From Thermoproteota archaeon (GTDB lineage Archaea; Thermoproteota; Nitrososphaeria; Nitrososphaerales; Nitrosopumilaceae), in assembly GCA_003352285.1 (NCBI GenBank), contig QQVN01000005.1, forward strand, positions 62,001-126,000: a stretch of 64,000 nucleotides of DNA, written 5' to 3'. A program made the position numbers and the translations under genes. The stretch's first letter is position 1; every line of letters starts with the position of its first letter. Of this stretch, positions 1-9,118 are shown piece after piece. The notes below the pieces were generated by a model. The model did no database searches, was not told the origin of the DNA, and saw nothing but the letters and a program-made list of their open reading frames with translations.

Positions 1-478
1 AATCAATCTTTGACCATGCCCGGGTACAGCATGCAAGAGGCTCTATCATTGATGCCTCTTCAAAGCTCATAGAATCTGGAAGTTTTAGTACACCGCCATG
101 CGTTACGTTCCACTCTGGTACAATGTACTGCTCTGATAACCCACATGGGGAGAGATTTGTCTCATAGTATTTTTTGCACATTGTTTCATTTCCATGTGTG
201 CAATAATGACATGAATAACAAGGAACATGATGATGAGTAAATACACGATCACCTTTTTTAAAATCAGTCACATTGGCGCCAACTTCTAAGACCGTGCCAG
301 CTGGCTCGTGTCCTAATTTCATTGATGGTTGACCATATTGACCAAACACTTTTTCAACATCAGAGCCACAAATCCCACAACATTGCATTTGCACTAGAAT
401 ATCACCAGGACCTAATGTCGGCAATGAGGTATCCTTGATTGAAACAACTGATGGTTTTTCAACAAAGGCAGTCTTCAT
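1..478 (-). CDS. Zinc-dependent alcohol dehydrogenase, N-terminal part (cut by window edge)
   Basis: The gene runs off the left edge; 159 codons are visible. It starts at an ATG (MKTAFVEKP). Medium-chain dehydrogenase features are in order: CGICGSD with the first catalytic-zinc cysteine, GHEPAG with the catalytic-zinc histidine, then a four-cysteine structural-zinc lobe (CYSCHYC followed by a later Cys), and an EPLACC segment leading into the missing Rossmann domain. These proteins oxidise alcohols or polyols with NAD(P)+. The exact substrate (sorbitol, threonine and alcohol dehydrogenases all share this N-terminus) cannot be read from what is present. The next gene on the other strand begins about 125 bases away, so the two are divergent. 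Confidence 0.85.
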   Translation of the reverse strand, partial: MKTAFVEKPSVVSIKDTSLPTLGPGDILVQMQCCGICGSDVEKVFGQYGQPSMKLGHEPAGTVLEVGANVTDFKKGDRVFTHHHVPCYSCHYCTHGNETMCKKYYETNLSPCGLSEQYIVPEWNVTHGGVLKLPDSMSFEEASMIEPLACCTRAWSKID

Positions 479-604
479 AAAAAAATGACGGCTGATGAGT
501 ATAAGTACATTAATGAAAATGCAAAAAATGTTTATTTTTTCGTAACAATTTGGCCAATGTGAACATGAATTTATTCATATTCTATTTTTTTGCAGCATAA
601 TCAG

Positions 605-838
605 ATGGCACGCTGGGATAACTATGAGCCTGACTGGGTAGAGTCTGAAGAAGAATCTAAACTATTAGAAAAATTCAATCAGTATGTGGATTTACAAAGG
701 GAGCAGACAAAAAAGGAAAAAGAATCAGCAGACAAGACACCAAAGTTTCTAAAAAATCAAAATATGATAATTGGAATTATTGAAGGAGTTATTCTATCAG
801 GATTAGCAGTTGCTTTTGCAATTATGGTTACTAGTTAG
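605..838 (+). CDS. Small single-pass membrane protein, unknown function
   Basis: A 77-residue protein. I use the ATG at 605 instead of a TTG 15 bases earlier because a weak TATA-like stretch near 566-578 sits at a distance suited to a leaderless message. The first 55 residues are charged and glutamate/lysine rich (ESEEESKLLEKF), likely helical and cytoplasmic. The last 25 form one hydrophobic membrane helix (MIIGIIEGVILSGLAVAFAI) ending in a short tail, a tail-anchored arrangement. I do not recognise a family. Its stop overlaps the stop of the convergent ATP synthase subunit gene by four bases. Confidence 0.6.
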   Translation: MARWDNYEPDWVESEEESKLLEKFNQYVDLQREQTKKEKESADKTPKFLKNQNMIIGIIEGVILSGLAVAFAIMVTS

Positions 839-1128
839 ACACCCAAAATCTTTTTGAGCATTACACGATAGTCAACTTCGGTCTTTTTGCTTCCAACAGA
901 TGGCAATGCAAATACCAATGTTGATGATTCTGCACGAAGAGCTGTGAGTTGATCATTTATTGGCTCAGATATATCATCGCTGACAAGAATTAATCCAACA
1001 TCAGAGTCGCCAGATAATTTTTTGATTTCATCCAGTGCTCCCTCTGGAGTTTCTGAAATAACTCCCGGAACTCCAGCTAATTGAAAGCTTGTGACAAATG
1101 ATCTGCTGCCAACAGTTACTATCTTCAC
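835..1128 (-). CDS. atpF: A-type ATP synthase subunit F
   Basis: A 97-residue protein starting at GTG. It has the size and pattern of subunit F of archaeal/vacuolar ATP synthases: an N-terminal strand and glycine turn (MKIVTVGSRSFVTSFQLAGV), a middle helix (PEGALDEIKKL), a second strand (VGLILVSDDI), and a C-terminal strand plus helix with a proline (LVFALPSVG). Subunit F sits in the central stalk and couples the rotor to the A3B3 head. It stands apart from the rest of the ATP synthase operon, which is not in this window. The assignment is by pattern; other small alpha/beta proteins are possible. Confidence 0.7.
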   Translation of the reverse strand: MKIVTVGSRSFVTSFQLAGVPGVISETPEGALDEIKKLSGDSDVGLILVSDDISEPINDQLTALRAESSTLVFALPSVGSKKTEVDYRVMLKKILGV

Positions 1129-1218
1129 AGATCAAAAGATGAATCATACCAATTTAACCCTTTTTGGAATGGATCGCAGATTAGCAAGATTGATTAGTCA
1201 AGTTTTGAGAAAACTATC

Positions 1219-1512
1219 ATGTCAGTAGATACGCAAAAGCAAGTTTACTTGTTTACTCATGGAAGAATGGACTTGCAAGAAAAATCCGTCAATGCTCTAG
1301 TTGCAAAGGGTTTTTCAAAAGACAAGATAGTCATGGCATCTCCAAACAAAGTTGGAAATGTTGGTGACTATATGGCAATGCTGTGGATGCCTCCAAATCC
1401 TGATCATATCAAAATCCAGGTGATTACCAAAGTTGAAGAGGTAAAACCAGAAGGAATGATTGGTTTGTGGAAAGGAGTATCAAAGGATGACTTGTTTACA
1501 GTTCCACTGTAG
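1219..1512 (+). CDS. Hypothetical protein, 97 residues
   Basis: Starts at ATG and has no signal peptide or membrane helix. The sequence alternates short strands and helices (VYLFTHGRM, SVNALVAKGF, IKIQVITKVEEV), consistent with a small soluble alpha/beta protein. The N-terminal phrase about handling and replicating a strand-helix unit resembles ferredoxin-like folds, but I cannot name a family. It ends two bases before the end of the convergent gene on the other strand. Confidence 0.6.
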   Translation: MSVDTQKQVYLFTHGRMDLQEKSVNALVAKGFSKDKIVMASPNKVGNVGDYMAMLWMPPNPDHIKIQVITKVEEVKPEGMIGLWKGVSKDDLFTVPL

Positions 1513-1514
1513 AG

Positions 1515-1766
1515 TTAGCTGAATCCTGCACCAAAATTGTCACCCTTTTGTAGGGGATCAAAGTCTTCATTACTTTTTAGTTTCAGATACAAGAGTGCTT
1601 CATAGACTAGTTGTAATGCTGTTTCATCATTTAGCTTAAAACTGGCCTTTGCATAGTTGTGATACTTTTCAAGCTTTTTAGGATCCTGCTCATCTGGTGA
1701 TAGATTGTCCTGAGTCATCATAGCTGAAATCTTTTCAATTTGGGAATCATAACCAGAATCAGACAA
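1515..1766 (-). CDS. Hypothetical small helical protein
   Basis: An 83-residue protein with a TTG start. It is acidic and predicted mostly helical. The central part (KLEKYHNYAKASFKLNDET followed by ALQLVYEALLYLKLK) reads as a pair of amphipathic helices. No catalytic motif, signal or membrane segment is visible. It is 36 bases downstream of the roadblock-like gene at 1803-2174 on the same strand and may be co-transcribed with it. Function unknown. Confidence 0.5.
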   Translation of the reverse strand: MSDSGYDSQIEKISAMMTQDNLSPDEQDPKKLEKYHNYAKASFKLNDETALQLVYEALLYLKLKSNEDFDPLQKGDNFGAGFS

Positions 1767-1802
1767 TAATTATCAAAAGTATCCAATGCTTTTAAGTTGT
1801 AT

Positions 1803-2174
1803 CTAGATTTTTGAGACTATTTTTTTGACAGTGTTAACGATTGAGACTTTTTTTGTAATGCTAAGCTCTGGCTCTACGGTTACAAAGACAGTGTACTTTG
1901 GAGTATACACAACTAGCTGTGTTACCTTTTCTCGTTCAACGTGAACGTATCTAACCTTTCCTAGAGTTTTATCAAATCCTTTTCTCATCTTTCTGCGTTC
2001 TGCTACTTGTTTGCAAAAGTGTTCTTCTTCTCTTTGAGATTCAAGTGAGGTCTTGCCCTCTTTCATTATTCCCTCCACAATGTTTCCCTTGAGGTCAATC
2101 ATTGCAACAAAACGTACCTTGGAATCAATCTTGATAATTTTTTCTGCGATTCCCATCAGGTTTTTTCCAGCCAA
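1803..2174 (-). CDS. Thaumarchaeal DUF6659-like protein
   Basis: A 123-residue protein with a TTG start; an internal ATG at residue 7 is an alternative. It carries a pattern I associate with a family expanded in ammonia-oxidising archaea: FVAMIDLKGN, then EGIMKEGKTSLES, a charged stretch EEEHFCKQVAERRKMR, and GKVRYVHVEREKV followed by a beta hairpin. The order strand-turn-strand, long helix, strand resembles small sensory or roadblock/profilin-like folds, which is an inference. Such proteins are often found near signalling genes. No partner is evident here. Confidence 0.6.
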   Translation of the reverse strand: MAGKNLMGIAEKIIKIDSKVRFVAMIDLKGNIVEGIMKEGKTSLESQREEEHFCKQVAERRKMRKGFDKTLGKVRYVHVEREKVTQLVVYTPKYTVFVTVEPELSITKKVSIVNTVKKIVSKI

Positions 2175-2216
2175 GTGATCATGGGCTTTACTGGCGCAAA
2201 TATAATGTTTAGTGCA

Positions 2217-2513
2217 CTATAGATCGGCAAATATTCCAGAAATAAATGATGAAAACTCTTCGTCTGAGAAAATTATCTTTTCAAATTTATTTTCCTTTTG
2301 TGCAATTCTGATTGCCTTTAGATGATAGCACTCTTTTTTGTCATTTAATTGACCAAAGTAAAATCCAGGACAGGAACAATAATCCATCTCAGGATAAATC
2401 CAATGTTCCTTTCCTTGACCCACTATAGTCCAGACTTTTCTCTGACTGGGCTCAAATAGGTGTAGTTTGATTCTGTTTTCTTCAAGGGAGCTCTGAATCT
2501 TTTCTTGAGTCAC
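2217..2513 (-). CDS. SWIM-type zinc-finger protein
   Basis: A 98-residue protein with a GTG start. The centre has the SWIM zinc-binding pattern: CSCPGF, then after about a dozen residues CYHL (CxC...CxH), with the surrounding WIYPEMDYCSC typical of this finger. SWIM domains in archaea and eukaryotes bind nucleic acid or protein partners; several archaeal ones work with RadA paralogues in recombination. Nothing but the finger and short flanks is present. It is transcribed divergently from the phosphoesterase at 2545, with about 30 bases between them, so the two likely share a control region. Confidence 0.8.
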   Translation of the reverse strand: MTQEKIQSSLEENRIKLHLFEPSQRKVWTIVGQGKEHWIYPEMDYCSCPGFYFGQLNDKKECYHLKAIRIAQKENKFEKIIFSDEEFSSFISGIFADL

Positions 2514-2544
2514 AAGGGTTTAATTGAAAATCTAGGGTATATTT

Positions 2545-3297
2545 TTGGTGGTTACTACAAGGATTGTGCCTCAAAAACCAGCCCTGATTCTAGAGGGAGA
2601 AAAAAAGAACCTCATAGTATCTGATTTACACATTGGGTTTGAGTCAAATTTTTCTGCAAATAAAATTTCCTTGGGAAAAAACACATCCACAAAAGAGACA
2701 ATATCTGAAATTTCAGAATTAATAAAATCAGAAAAACCAGATACAGTAATTTTACTAGGAGATGTTAAATCCAGTATCAAAAACATTTCAAAAAACGAAT
2801 GGGATGATGTCCCAATGTTCTTTAATGAAATCAAAGAAATGGTAGAAGTAATTCTAGTTCCTGGAAATCATGATGCAAACATTCAGAGACTAGTACCGGA
2901 AGGAGTCACAATGATTAGCTCAACAGGATTAGTAATCGATAATGTTTTGTTGACACATGGACATACAATGCCTTCTGAGAACTTTGCACATGTAGATAAG
3001 ATAATCATGGGTCATGTCCATCCAGTGTTTTTTTCAGAAGAATCAGTGCTAAATGGTCAAAGAGTTTGGGTTTCACTAAAGGCAGAAAAGCAAAACATTT
3101 TTCCATCAAGTAATGGAGAGATTGAAATTACAATCATTCCATCATTTAACAGATACTTTTATGCAACACATAGAAACAAGTTCAAAAAATCTATCTCGCC
3201 AATTATTCAAAAGATCAAAGAGGTTTCAGCTGCAAGAATTGTAACACTTGATGGAACAATAATTGGCGATGAATCAAATATCAAAGAAGTAATCTAG
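2545..3297 (+). CDS. Archaeal SbcD-related metallophosphoesterase
   Basis: About 250 residues. All core calcineurin-type metallophosphoesterase motifs are present: SDLHIG (D-x-H), LGDVK (GD), GNHD (GNH[DE]), LTHGHT and MGHVHP (GHxH). The arrangement matches the archaeal SbcD-related family, two-metal phosphodiesterases that often sit beside DNA repair genes. The start is uncertain: TTG at 2545 and GTG at 2548 are adjacent and in frame, with an AT-rich stretch right before them. The substrate is not determined; the divergent SWIM-finger gene hints at a nucleic-acid role. Confidence 0.85.
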   Translation: MVVTTRIVPQKPALILEGEKKNLIVSDLHIGFESNFSANKISLGKNTSTKETISEISELIKSEKPDTVILLGDVKSSIKNISKNEWDDVPMFFNEIKEMVEVILVPGNHDANIQRLVPEGVTMISSTGLVIDNVLLTHGHTMPSENFAHVDKIIMGHVHPVFFSEESVLNGQRVWVSLKAEKQNIFPSSNGEIEITIIPSFNRYFYATHRNKFKKSISPIIQKIKEVSAARIVTLDGTIIGDESNIKEVI

Positions 3298-3301
3298 GAA
3301 G

Positions 3302-5710
3302 TTATTTTGTTGCGTGCTTGATTGCTTTTTGTGCATGCTCCCATGCTTTCTTGAAATGATCAATTGCTTTGTCAGGTTTGCCATCATCTAACTCTTCTTG
3401 TGCTTTATCCATCTCGTCGTTTGCTTTTTCTAGTTCTTTATCGACCTTTTTGTCACCTGCAAATGAGGTTGCTGCATTAATTGCATCCTGTGCTAGTTGT
3501 CTGTCAACATCAACTAGTGCAGATATGATACCAGATACGTCAGTTGTTGGGTCATCTTTTTGTATCTTTAACAAGTCTTTTACTGCGGATTTTTCTTCAT
3601 CAAAGACTTTGTGGCCGTGTTTTTCATCTAGGGTGGTTTCAGATGCCCAGAACTTTTCATCTAGGCTCTTTTGAATATCTTTTATTGCTTTTTCAAGGTC
3701 TTTGTGAGTTTTTTTGTCTGCATCAAGTGTTAGTTGTTCCAAGGATGTGATTTGAGCTTCTTTTTGTCCTTTGTATGATAATTCTACAATTACATCAAAG
3801 AATGAATCAGAAGTGTTTCCTGATGAATCAGTTGCTGAACAGGTTACAGTGGTGGTTCCAATTGGGAATATTGAACCTGAGGAAACATCACAGATGGGAG
3901 TAATGTCTCCATCAACTAGGTCACTTGCAGATACATCAAAGATTACTATAGTACCGCTTTGGTCACCAGTACTGGTGGAAATATTATCAGGAATGATTAG
4001 TTCAGGTGCAGTGGTATCTACTACGACAATATCAAAGAATGAATCAGACGTATTTCCTGCATCATCGGTTGCAGAGCAAGTGACAGTTGTTGGTCCAAGT
4101 GGGAATGTATCACCAGAAGTTGCACTACAAGTTGGAGTCACATCTCCATCTACAATATCACTTGCAGATACATCAAAGAAGACACGAGTGTTTGGTCCTT
4201 CTGCTTCTAGTTCAATGTCATCAGGAAGATCAAGTGTAGGTGGAGTCGTATCTTCAACTGTGATTGTAAAAGAATCTTCTGCAATGTTTCCTGAAGAATC
4301 AGTAACGGAGCAAGTAACGGTAGTTGTTGCAATTGGGAACAAATCACCAGAAGTTGCATCACATGTTGGGGTTAGTGGGCCATCAATTGCATGATCACCA
4401 GTAACTACAAAACCTACATTTGCACCATCAGAACTAGTTGCTTCTTCGGTAATGTCAGAGGGGACTGTTATGGTTGGAAATGGATCAATTACTGTGATTA
4501 GTGCTTGTGGCAAATCTGCACTCATCGGAGCATTATCAGGATCATCAAAGGTTATTGTGGATTCTGTCAAGTCATTTACTGGCAAGTCAACACCGGCTAA
4601 GGTAGACTTGGCATCAAAGGATACGGAAAATGTTTCATCGACTGATAATTTCTCATCTCCATTGCCAACATGTTGTGCAATATTGTTCCATACCATTTGG
4701 GTTTGGCCTTCACCCAAAGTGGTAATTGAATCTGGAAGTATTGAAAAGTTATTCTCATCGATGATGTAACTATTAGTGGTTTCAATTAGATTAATGTTTG
4801 AAGGAGTATTTGTTGCAAGAATTTTTGCATTGATATCGCTTATGATTGTACTCAATGAGTTAAAATCTTCAACTGCGATTATGTCAGATGCAGGATCATC
4901 TACTAAACATTCTAAAATATTTGGATTCCAACTATTCCCAACTCCTATGATTATTATTTTGACGTTTAAATCTGTCAAACCATCTCGAGTTGCTTGTGCA
5001 CGGTCTCGTTGAACAGCACTCCCTCCTTGCACTAGGCAAGGATTATTGTTGTTATTTGAAACTGGGACGCCATCTGTGATCAAAAATAATAATCTTGGAG
5101 GCTCACTTGTTGTAAAAGGAGCATTTTGATACATATCTATGGCTTCGTTTAGAGCAAGTCTTGTAGAAGTAAATCCAGTTAGAAATGGCAGAGTTTGAAG
5201 ATGCGATATTATTTCAGATCTATCTTGGGACATATTCAAATCCCATTCGACATAAACATTAGTACTAAAGGTAATAATTCCCAGTAAATCACTTTCATCT
5301 GGAAATCCATTTTGAATAACATCAACCACAAAGTCTTTTTCCAAATCCCATCCAGTTGCCTCTACACTTGTAGAAGAATCCATTACAAAGATAGTATGCA
5401 AGTCTTTATCAATAGAGAATCCGGAAACATCAATTGTGATCTCAGTTATTTCTTGTCCGCCAGAGCCTTCCAAATAAATGGTGTTTGGATTGGCGTCTTT
5501 AGTTACTGAAAGTGATCCAGTACTTGGAAGTGAGATAACACACATGTTGTTTTCCCATGCACAGTATCCTGATGAACTACAGCTTGGTTCATCAGTAAAA
5601 TCAGAGCATGCTGCAGCAAATACATCTTGATGGAATGTAAAACCAATTAAAACAAAGCTAAGAAAAACTCCTAGGAGTAAATTTTTTCCAACATTCAACA
5701 ATTGTTCCAA
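3302..5710 (-). CDS. Secreted VWA-domain protein with three HYR modules
   Basis: An 802-residue exported protein with a TTG start. Residues 1-33 form a signal peptide (hydrophobic core ending in FAAA). Next comes a short cysteine cluster (about 35-57). A von Willebrand A domain spans roughly 104-295 with an intact metal site (DSSTS at 111-115). Three HYR beta-sandwich modules follow at about 410-650, each with the TTTVTCSxTD and GN signature. The last 150 residues are a charged helical region (EKANDEMDKAQEELDDGK). HYR and VWA modules mediate adhesion or protein contacts at cell surfaces. There is no C-terminal membrane anchor or sorting tail. It stands alone with its own upstream AT-rich region. 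Confidence 0.85.
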   Translation of the reverse strand: MEQLLNVGKNLLLGVFLSFVLIGFTFHQDVFAAACSDFTDEPSCSSSGYCAWENNMCVISLPSTGSLSVTKDANPNTIYLEGSGGQEITEITIDVSGFSIDKDLHTIFVMDSSTSVEATGWDLEKDFVVDVIQNGFPDESDLLGIITFSTNVYVEWDLNMSQDRSEIISHLQTLPFLTGFTSTRLALNEAIDMYQNAPFTTSEPPRLLFLITDGVPVSNNNNNPCLVQGGSAVQRDRAQATRDGLTDLNVKIIIIGVGNSWNPNILECLVDDPASDIIAVEDFNSLSTIISDINAKILATNTPSNINLIETTNSYIIDENNFSILPDSITTLGEGQTQMVWNNIAQHVGNGDEKLSVDETFSVSFDAKSTLAGVDLPVNDLTESTITFDDPDNAPMSADLPQALITVIDPFPTITVPSDITEEATSSDGANVGFVVTGDHAIDGPLTPTCDATSGDLFPIATTTVTCSVTDSSGNIAEDSFTITVEDTTPPTLDLPDDIELEAEGPNTRVFFDVSASDIVDGDVTPTCSATSGDTFPLGPTTVTCSATDDAGNTSDSFFDIVVVDTTAPELIIPDNISTSTGDQSGTIVIFDVSASDLVDGDITPICDVSSGSIFPIGTTTVTCSATDSSGNTSDSFFDVIVELSYKGQKEAQITSLEQLTLDADKKTHKDLEKAIKDIQKSLDEKFWASETTLDEKHGHKVFDEEKSAVKDLLKIQKDDPTTDVSGIISALVDVDRQLAQDAINAATSFAGDKKVDKELEKANDEMDKAQEELDDGKPDKAIDHFKKAWEHAQKAIKHATK

Positions 5711-5854
5711 AAACTTATTTCATTTAAGTGATCAGAATTTTGCAATCATTTGTAATATTTTTATAACATAATAAAGCATATGAATTTTCATTTTTAAAAT
5801 CTAAGATTTTCCTTAGTTTTTGCTTAGTTTTTTTGTGTCAAAAAAATCAAAATT

Positions 5855-8800
5855 TTATTTTATTGGGTCATAGGGCTCGATAGGATCCCTTGTTGTCTTG
5901 TTTTTTTGCAGCCAGTCAAGTGTTTTTACAAAGGATTCAGCAAATTCCGGTGTTGTCAGTACAGGAACGCCAAGCTCTAGTGCCTTGCGTCGAATCAGAT
6001 ACTCATCATCTAGCATGTCAACATATTTTTCAAGAGTTGATGTACTTGGAATATTTATGATAAAGTTGATTTTTCTATCATAGAGCAAGTCTGCAATGTT
6101 TGGCTTGCGCTCTGGTTCGCTAATCTTGTGAACTACCTGAATGTTGCCAACCTTTTCTTCAAAGAATTCAGCAGTGTGCTCTGTTGCCAAAATCTCAAAG
6201 CCGAGTTTTTTGAGTAATGCTATAGTTGGAAGTAACAACTCCTTGTTCTCAGACCCCCCTATAGTCACCAAAGCCGTACCGGATTTTGGCAGATTATACC
6301 CTACAGAGGTAAAGGCCTTTGATAATGCATCATAAAAGCTGGTACCAAAGCATGCTGCCTCACCAGTTGATTGCATCTCAACACCTAGCACAATGTCAGC
6401 TCCTGATAACTGCATGAATGAAAACTGCGGTACCTTGATTCCATAATTGTGAATCTTTTTCCACTGATCATGAGGTATTGCGGGAAGCTGTTTTCCCAAG
6501 ATTGCCTGAGATGCAAGATTAATCAAATTTGTTTTTACAAGCTTTGATACAAACGGCATTGAGCGTGATGCCCTAATGTTTAGCTCTATAACATACACCT
6601 GTCCTTCATGAATCAAAAACTGCAGATTAAATGGTCCCTTGATGTTAAACTCTAGTGCGATATTGTTTGTATAAGTTGTAATTGTTTCAATTACTTTGTT
6701 GTTTAGTCTCCATGGCGGAATGCACATCATTGCATCACCAGAGTGAACACCTGCATTGTCGATATGCTCAACGATTGCACCAATGATTACATTTTTTCCA
6801 TCAGATACTCCATCGACGTCTACCTCAAGTGAATTTAGCATAAACTTTGATATCACTACAGGATGATCAGGCGATACAGTTGTTGCTTCTTGGATGTAAT
6901 GTTTGAGCTCATCCTGTGACCATACAACCTTCATTGCAGCACCACTTAGCACATATGATGGTCTAACAATTACAGGGTATCCAACTTCTTGTGCAAAACT
7001 TTTTGCCTCATTAATGTTTGAGAATGCCTGCCACTTTGGCTGCTTTATGTGCAGCTTGTCTAGTATTGCGCTAAATGTTGAGCGATTCTCTGCCCTATCA
7101 ACATCTTTTGCACTTGTTCCAAGAATCTTTACATTATTTGCAGCAAGTCCCGGTGTGAGATTGTTTGCAGTTTGTCCTCCAACACATGTGATTACACCTT
7201 TTGGAGATTCAAAGTCTGCAATATCAAGAATTCTTTCCTGTGTTAGCTCCTCAAAGTATAATCTGCTTGGAATGTCATAATCAGTCGAAACTGTTTCAGG
7301 ATTACAGTTTACTACTGTGATGTTTTTTTCTCCATTATCTTTTAGACCCCATACCATGTTCACTGTACCCCAATCAAACTCTACACTGCTTCCAATTCTG
7401 TAGGGACCGGCACCCAGAACCATCGTTCCACGCTCAGAATCATCAATTTTGATGTCGTCGGTGTTACCGCCATATGTCATGTAAAGATAGTTTGTCTTTG
7501 CAGGCCATTCAGCAGCCAAAGTATCAATTTGGTTTACAACAGGAATAATTCCTGCATCTTTTCTTATCTTTCTGATTTCTGCAGGAGTCTTTTCGACTGC
7601 ACGGGCAATCTGATTATCAGAAAATCCAAGATGTTTTGATTCGCGTAGTAACTTTTCATCAAGGTTCTTTTCTTTGAGTCTCTTTTCTATCTGGACAATG
7701 TTGTTAATCTTTTCAATAAACCACGGGTCAATAGCTGAGAGCTTGTAAATTTTTTCAACTGAAATTCCTTTTTTGAGTGCAGCAGCAACATAATACAGAA
7801 TCAGATCATCTGGCTTTGAGAGATGATTCTCAATGTCTTCCTCATCGTATGTCTTGCCGTTTAGTCTATTCAGTACTAGTCCATCGTTTCCAATATCAAG
7901 CATCCTGATTGCCTTTTGTAGTGATTCCTCAAATGTTCTGCCAACTGCCATTACTTCACCAACTGACTTCATTGTAGGACCAAGCTTTCTGTTTACAAGC
8001 TCAAACTTTGAAAAGTCCCAACGAGGATGTTTTGTTACAACATAATCAAGTGATGGCTCAAAGCATGCAGTAGTAGATTTTGTAATTTTGTTTACAAGTT
8101 CTGGCAATGAATAACCCAATCCAATCTTTGCAGACATGTATGCTAGAGGATAACCAGTTGCTTTGCTTGCAAGTGCAGAAGAACGTGACAATCTTGGATT
8201 AATTTCAATTGCAACATATCTATCGGATTCTGGTTCCAGTGCATACTGGATGTTACATTCTCCAACTATCCCAACATGAGATGTTGCTCGCAATGCAGCA
8301 GAACGCAGCATATGATATTCATGATTATCAATTGTTTGTGATGGTGCAATGACAATGTTATCGCCAGTGTGAACTTTCATTGCAAGAACATTTTCCATGT
8401 TACACACAATTACGCTGTTCTTTTCAAAATCACGCATCACTTCATACTCGATTTGTTTCCAGTGTCCAATGTATTCCTCGATTAACACCTGACCTACTAG
8501 ACTAGCATTGATTCCCCTATCAACTATTTCGTGCAGCTCAATCTCATTGTAAGCAACACCACCACCTTTTCCACCAAGGGTGTATGCCACTCGTATAATC
8601 ACAGGATAGCCCAATTCCTCGGCAACCTTTTTTGCATCAGTAAAATTAGTAACAGTCTTGCTTCGCAGCACTGGAACGCCACATTCAGTCATGGAATCTT
8701 TGAATAGTTGCCTGTCTTCTGTGCGCTGAATTCCAGGCACCTGAGTTCCCAGTACATTTACACCATACTTTTTGAGAACCCCAGATTCTTCTAGTTTCAC

Positions 8801-9118
8801 ACCACAGTTTAGTGCAGTCTGTCCTCCATATGCAAGCATAATTCCATCTGGTCTCTCTGATTCCACAATAGACTCTACATACTCTGGATTAACAGGTAGC
8901 AAGTACACCTTGTCTGCAAATCTAGTGTCTGTTTGGATAGTAGCAATGTTTGGATTAATCAGTACACTCTTGATTCCATCTTCGCGAATTGCCTTGAGGC
9001 ATTGGCTACCGGAGTAGTCGAATTGGCGGTCGTTTTAGCGACTCTCGCCGGCTTCTCCGATTTTAATGGCCCCACTACCAAGAACTAGAATTTTTTTTAT
9101 CGACTCATTTTTTGGCAG
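5855..9118 (-). CDS. carB: Carbamoyl-phosphate synthase large subunit, coding region split by a putative 21-nt BHB intron
   Basis: Makes carbamoyl phosphate from bicarbonate, ATP and ammonia supplied by CarA, for arginine and pyrimidine synthesis. An unbroken frame of 1017 codons (from 8908 down) holds both ATP-grasp halves and the C-terminal MGS-like domain. The conserved N-terminus continues upstream as KKILVLGSGAIKIGEAG, then is interrupted by 21 nt (9023-9043) with an in-frame TAA, then resumes with FDYSGSQCLKAIR. Removing the 21 nt gives GEAGEFDYSGSQ, the family consensus, and a protein of about 1080 residues. No ATG, GTG or TTG lies in frame between an upstream in-frame TAA (9136-9134) and the conserved core. 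I place the start at CTG 9118, behind GGAGGAGGG (9132-9124), giving MPKNESIKKIL. It overlaps the end of carA. Confidence 0.85.
9023..9043 (-). other. Putative 21-nt bulge-helix-bulge mini-intron in carB mRNA
   Basis: On the minus strand GGCG (9049-9046) pairs with CGCC (9028-9025), a 4-bp central helix. It is flanked by 3-nt bulges AGA (9045-9043) and AAT (9024-9022). Inside, GTCG (9042-9039) pairs with CGAC (9032-9029) around the loop CTAAAA. Cutting each bulge after its second base, as the archaeal splicing endonuclease does, removes 9043-9023 and joins GAG to TTC (Glu-Phe), exactly the expected CarB sequence. The outer helix is weak: only CGGAG/CTCCG across a 5/10-nt internal loop, so this would be a relaxed BHB. 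Splicing is inferred, not shown. Confidence 0.7.

Noticed and set aside
3369-4769. Several plus-strand frames opposite the VWA/HYR gene
   Set aside because: Serine-rich shadows of a well-defined secreted protein on the minus strand.
9035-9037. Recoding or readthrough of the carB TAA, or ribosome bypassing of the hairpin
   Set aside because: Known archaeal recoding uses UGA or UAG, and readthrough would leave eight foreign residues in a conserved loop. Bypassing remains possible but has no matching take-off and landing codons; the BHB explanation fits more features.
8909-9118. carB as a pseudogene broken by a stop codon
   Set aside because: The remaining 1017 codons are intact with all motifs, the insert is exactly 21 nt, and removing it restores the consensus to the residue. 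A decaying gene would not be expected to carry such a clean, foldable insert.
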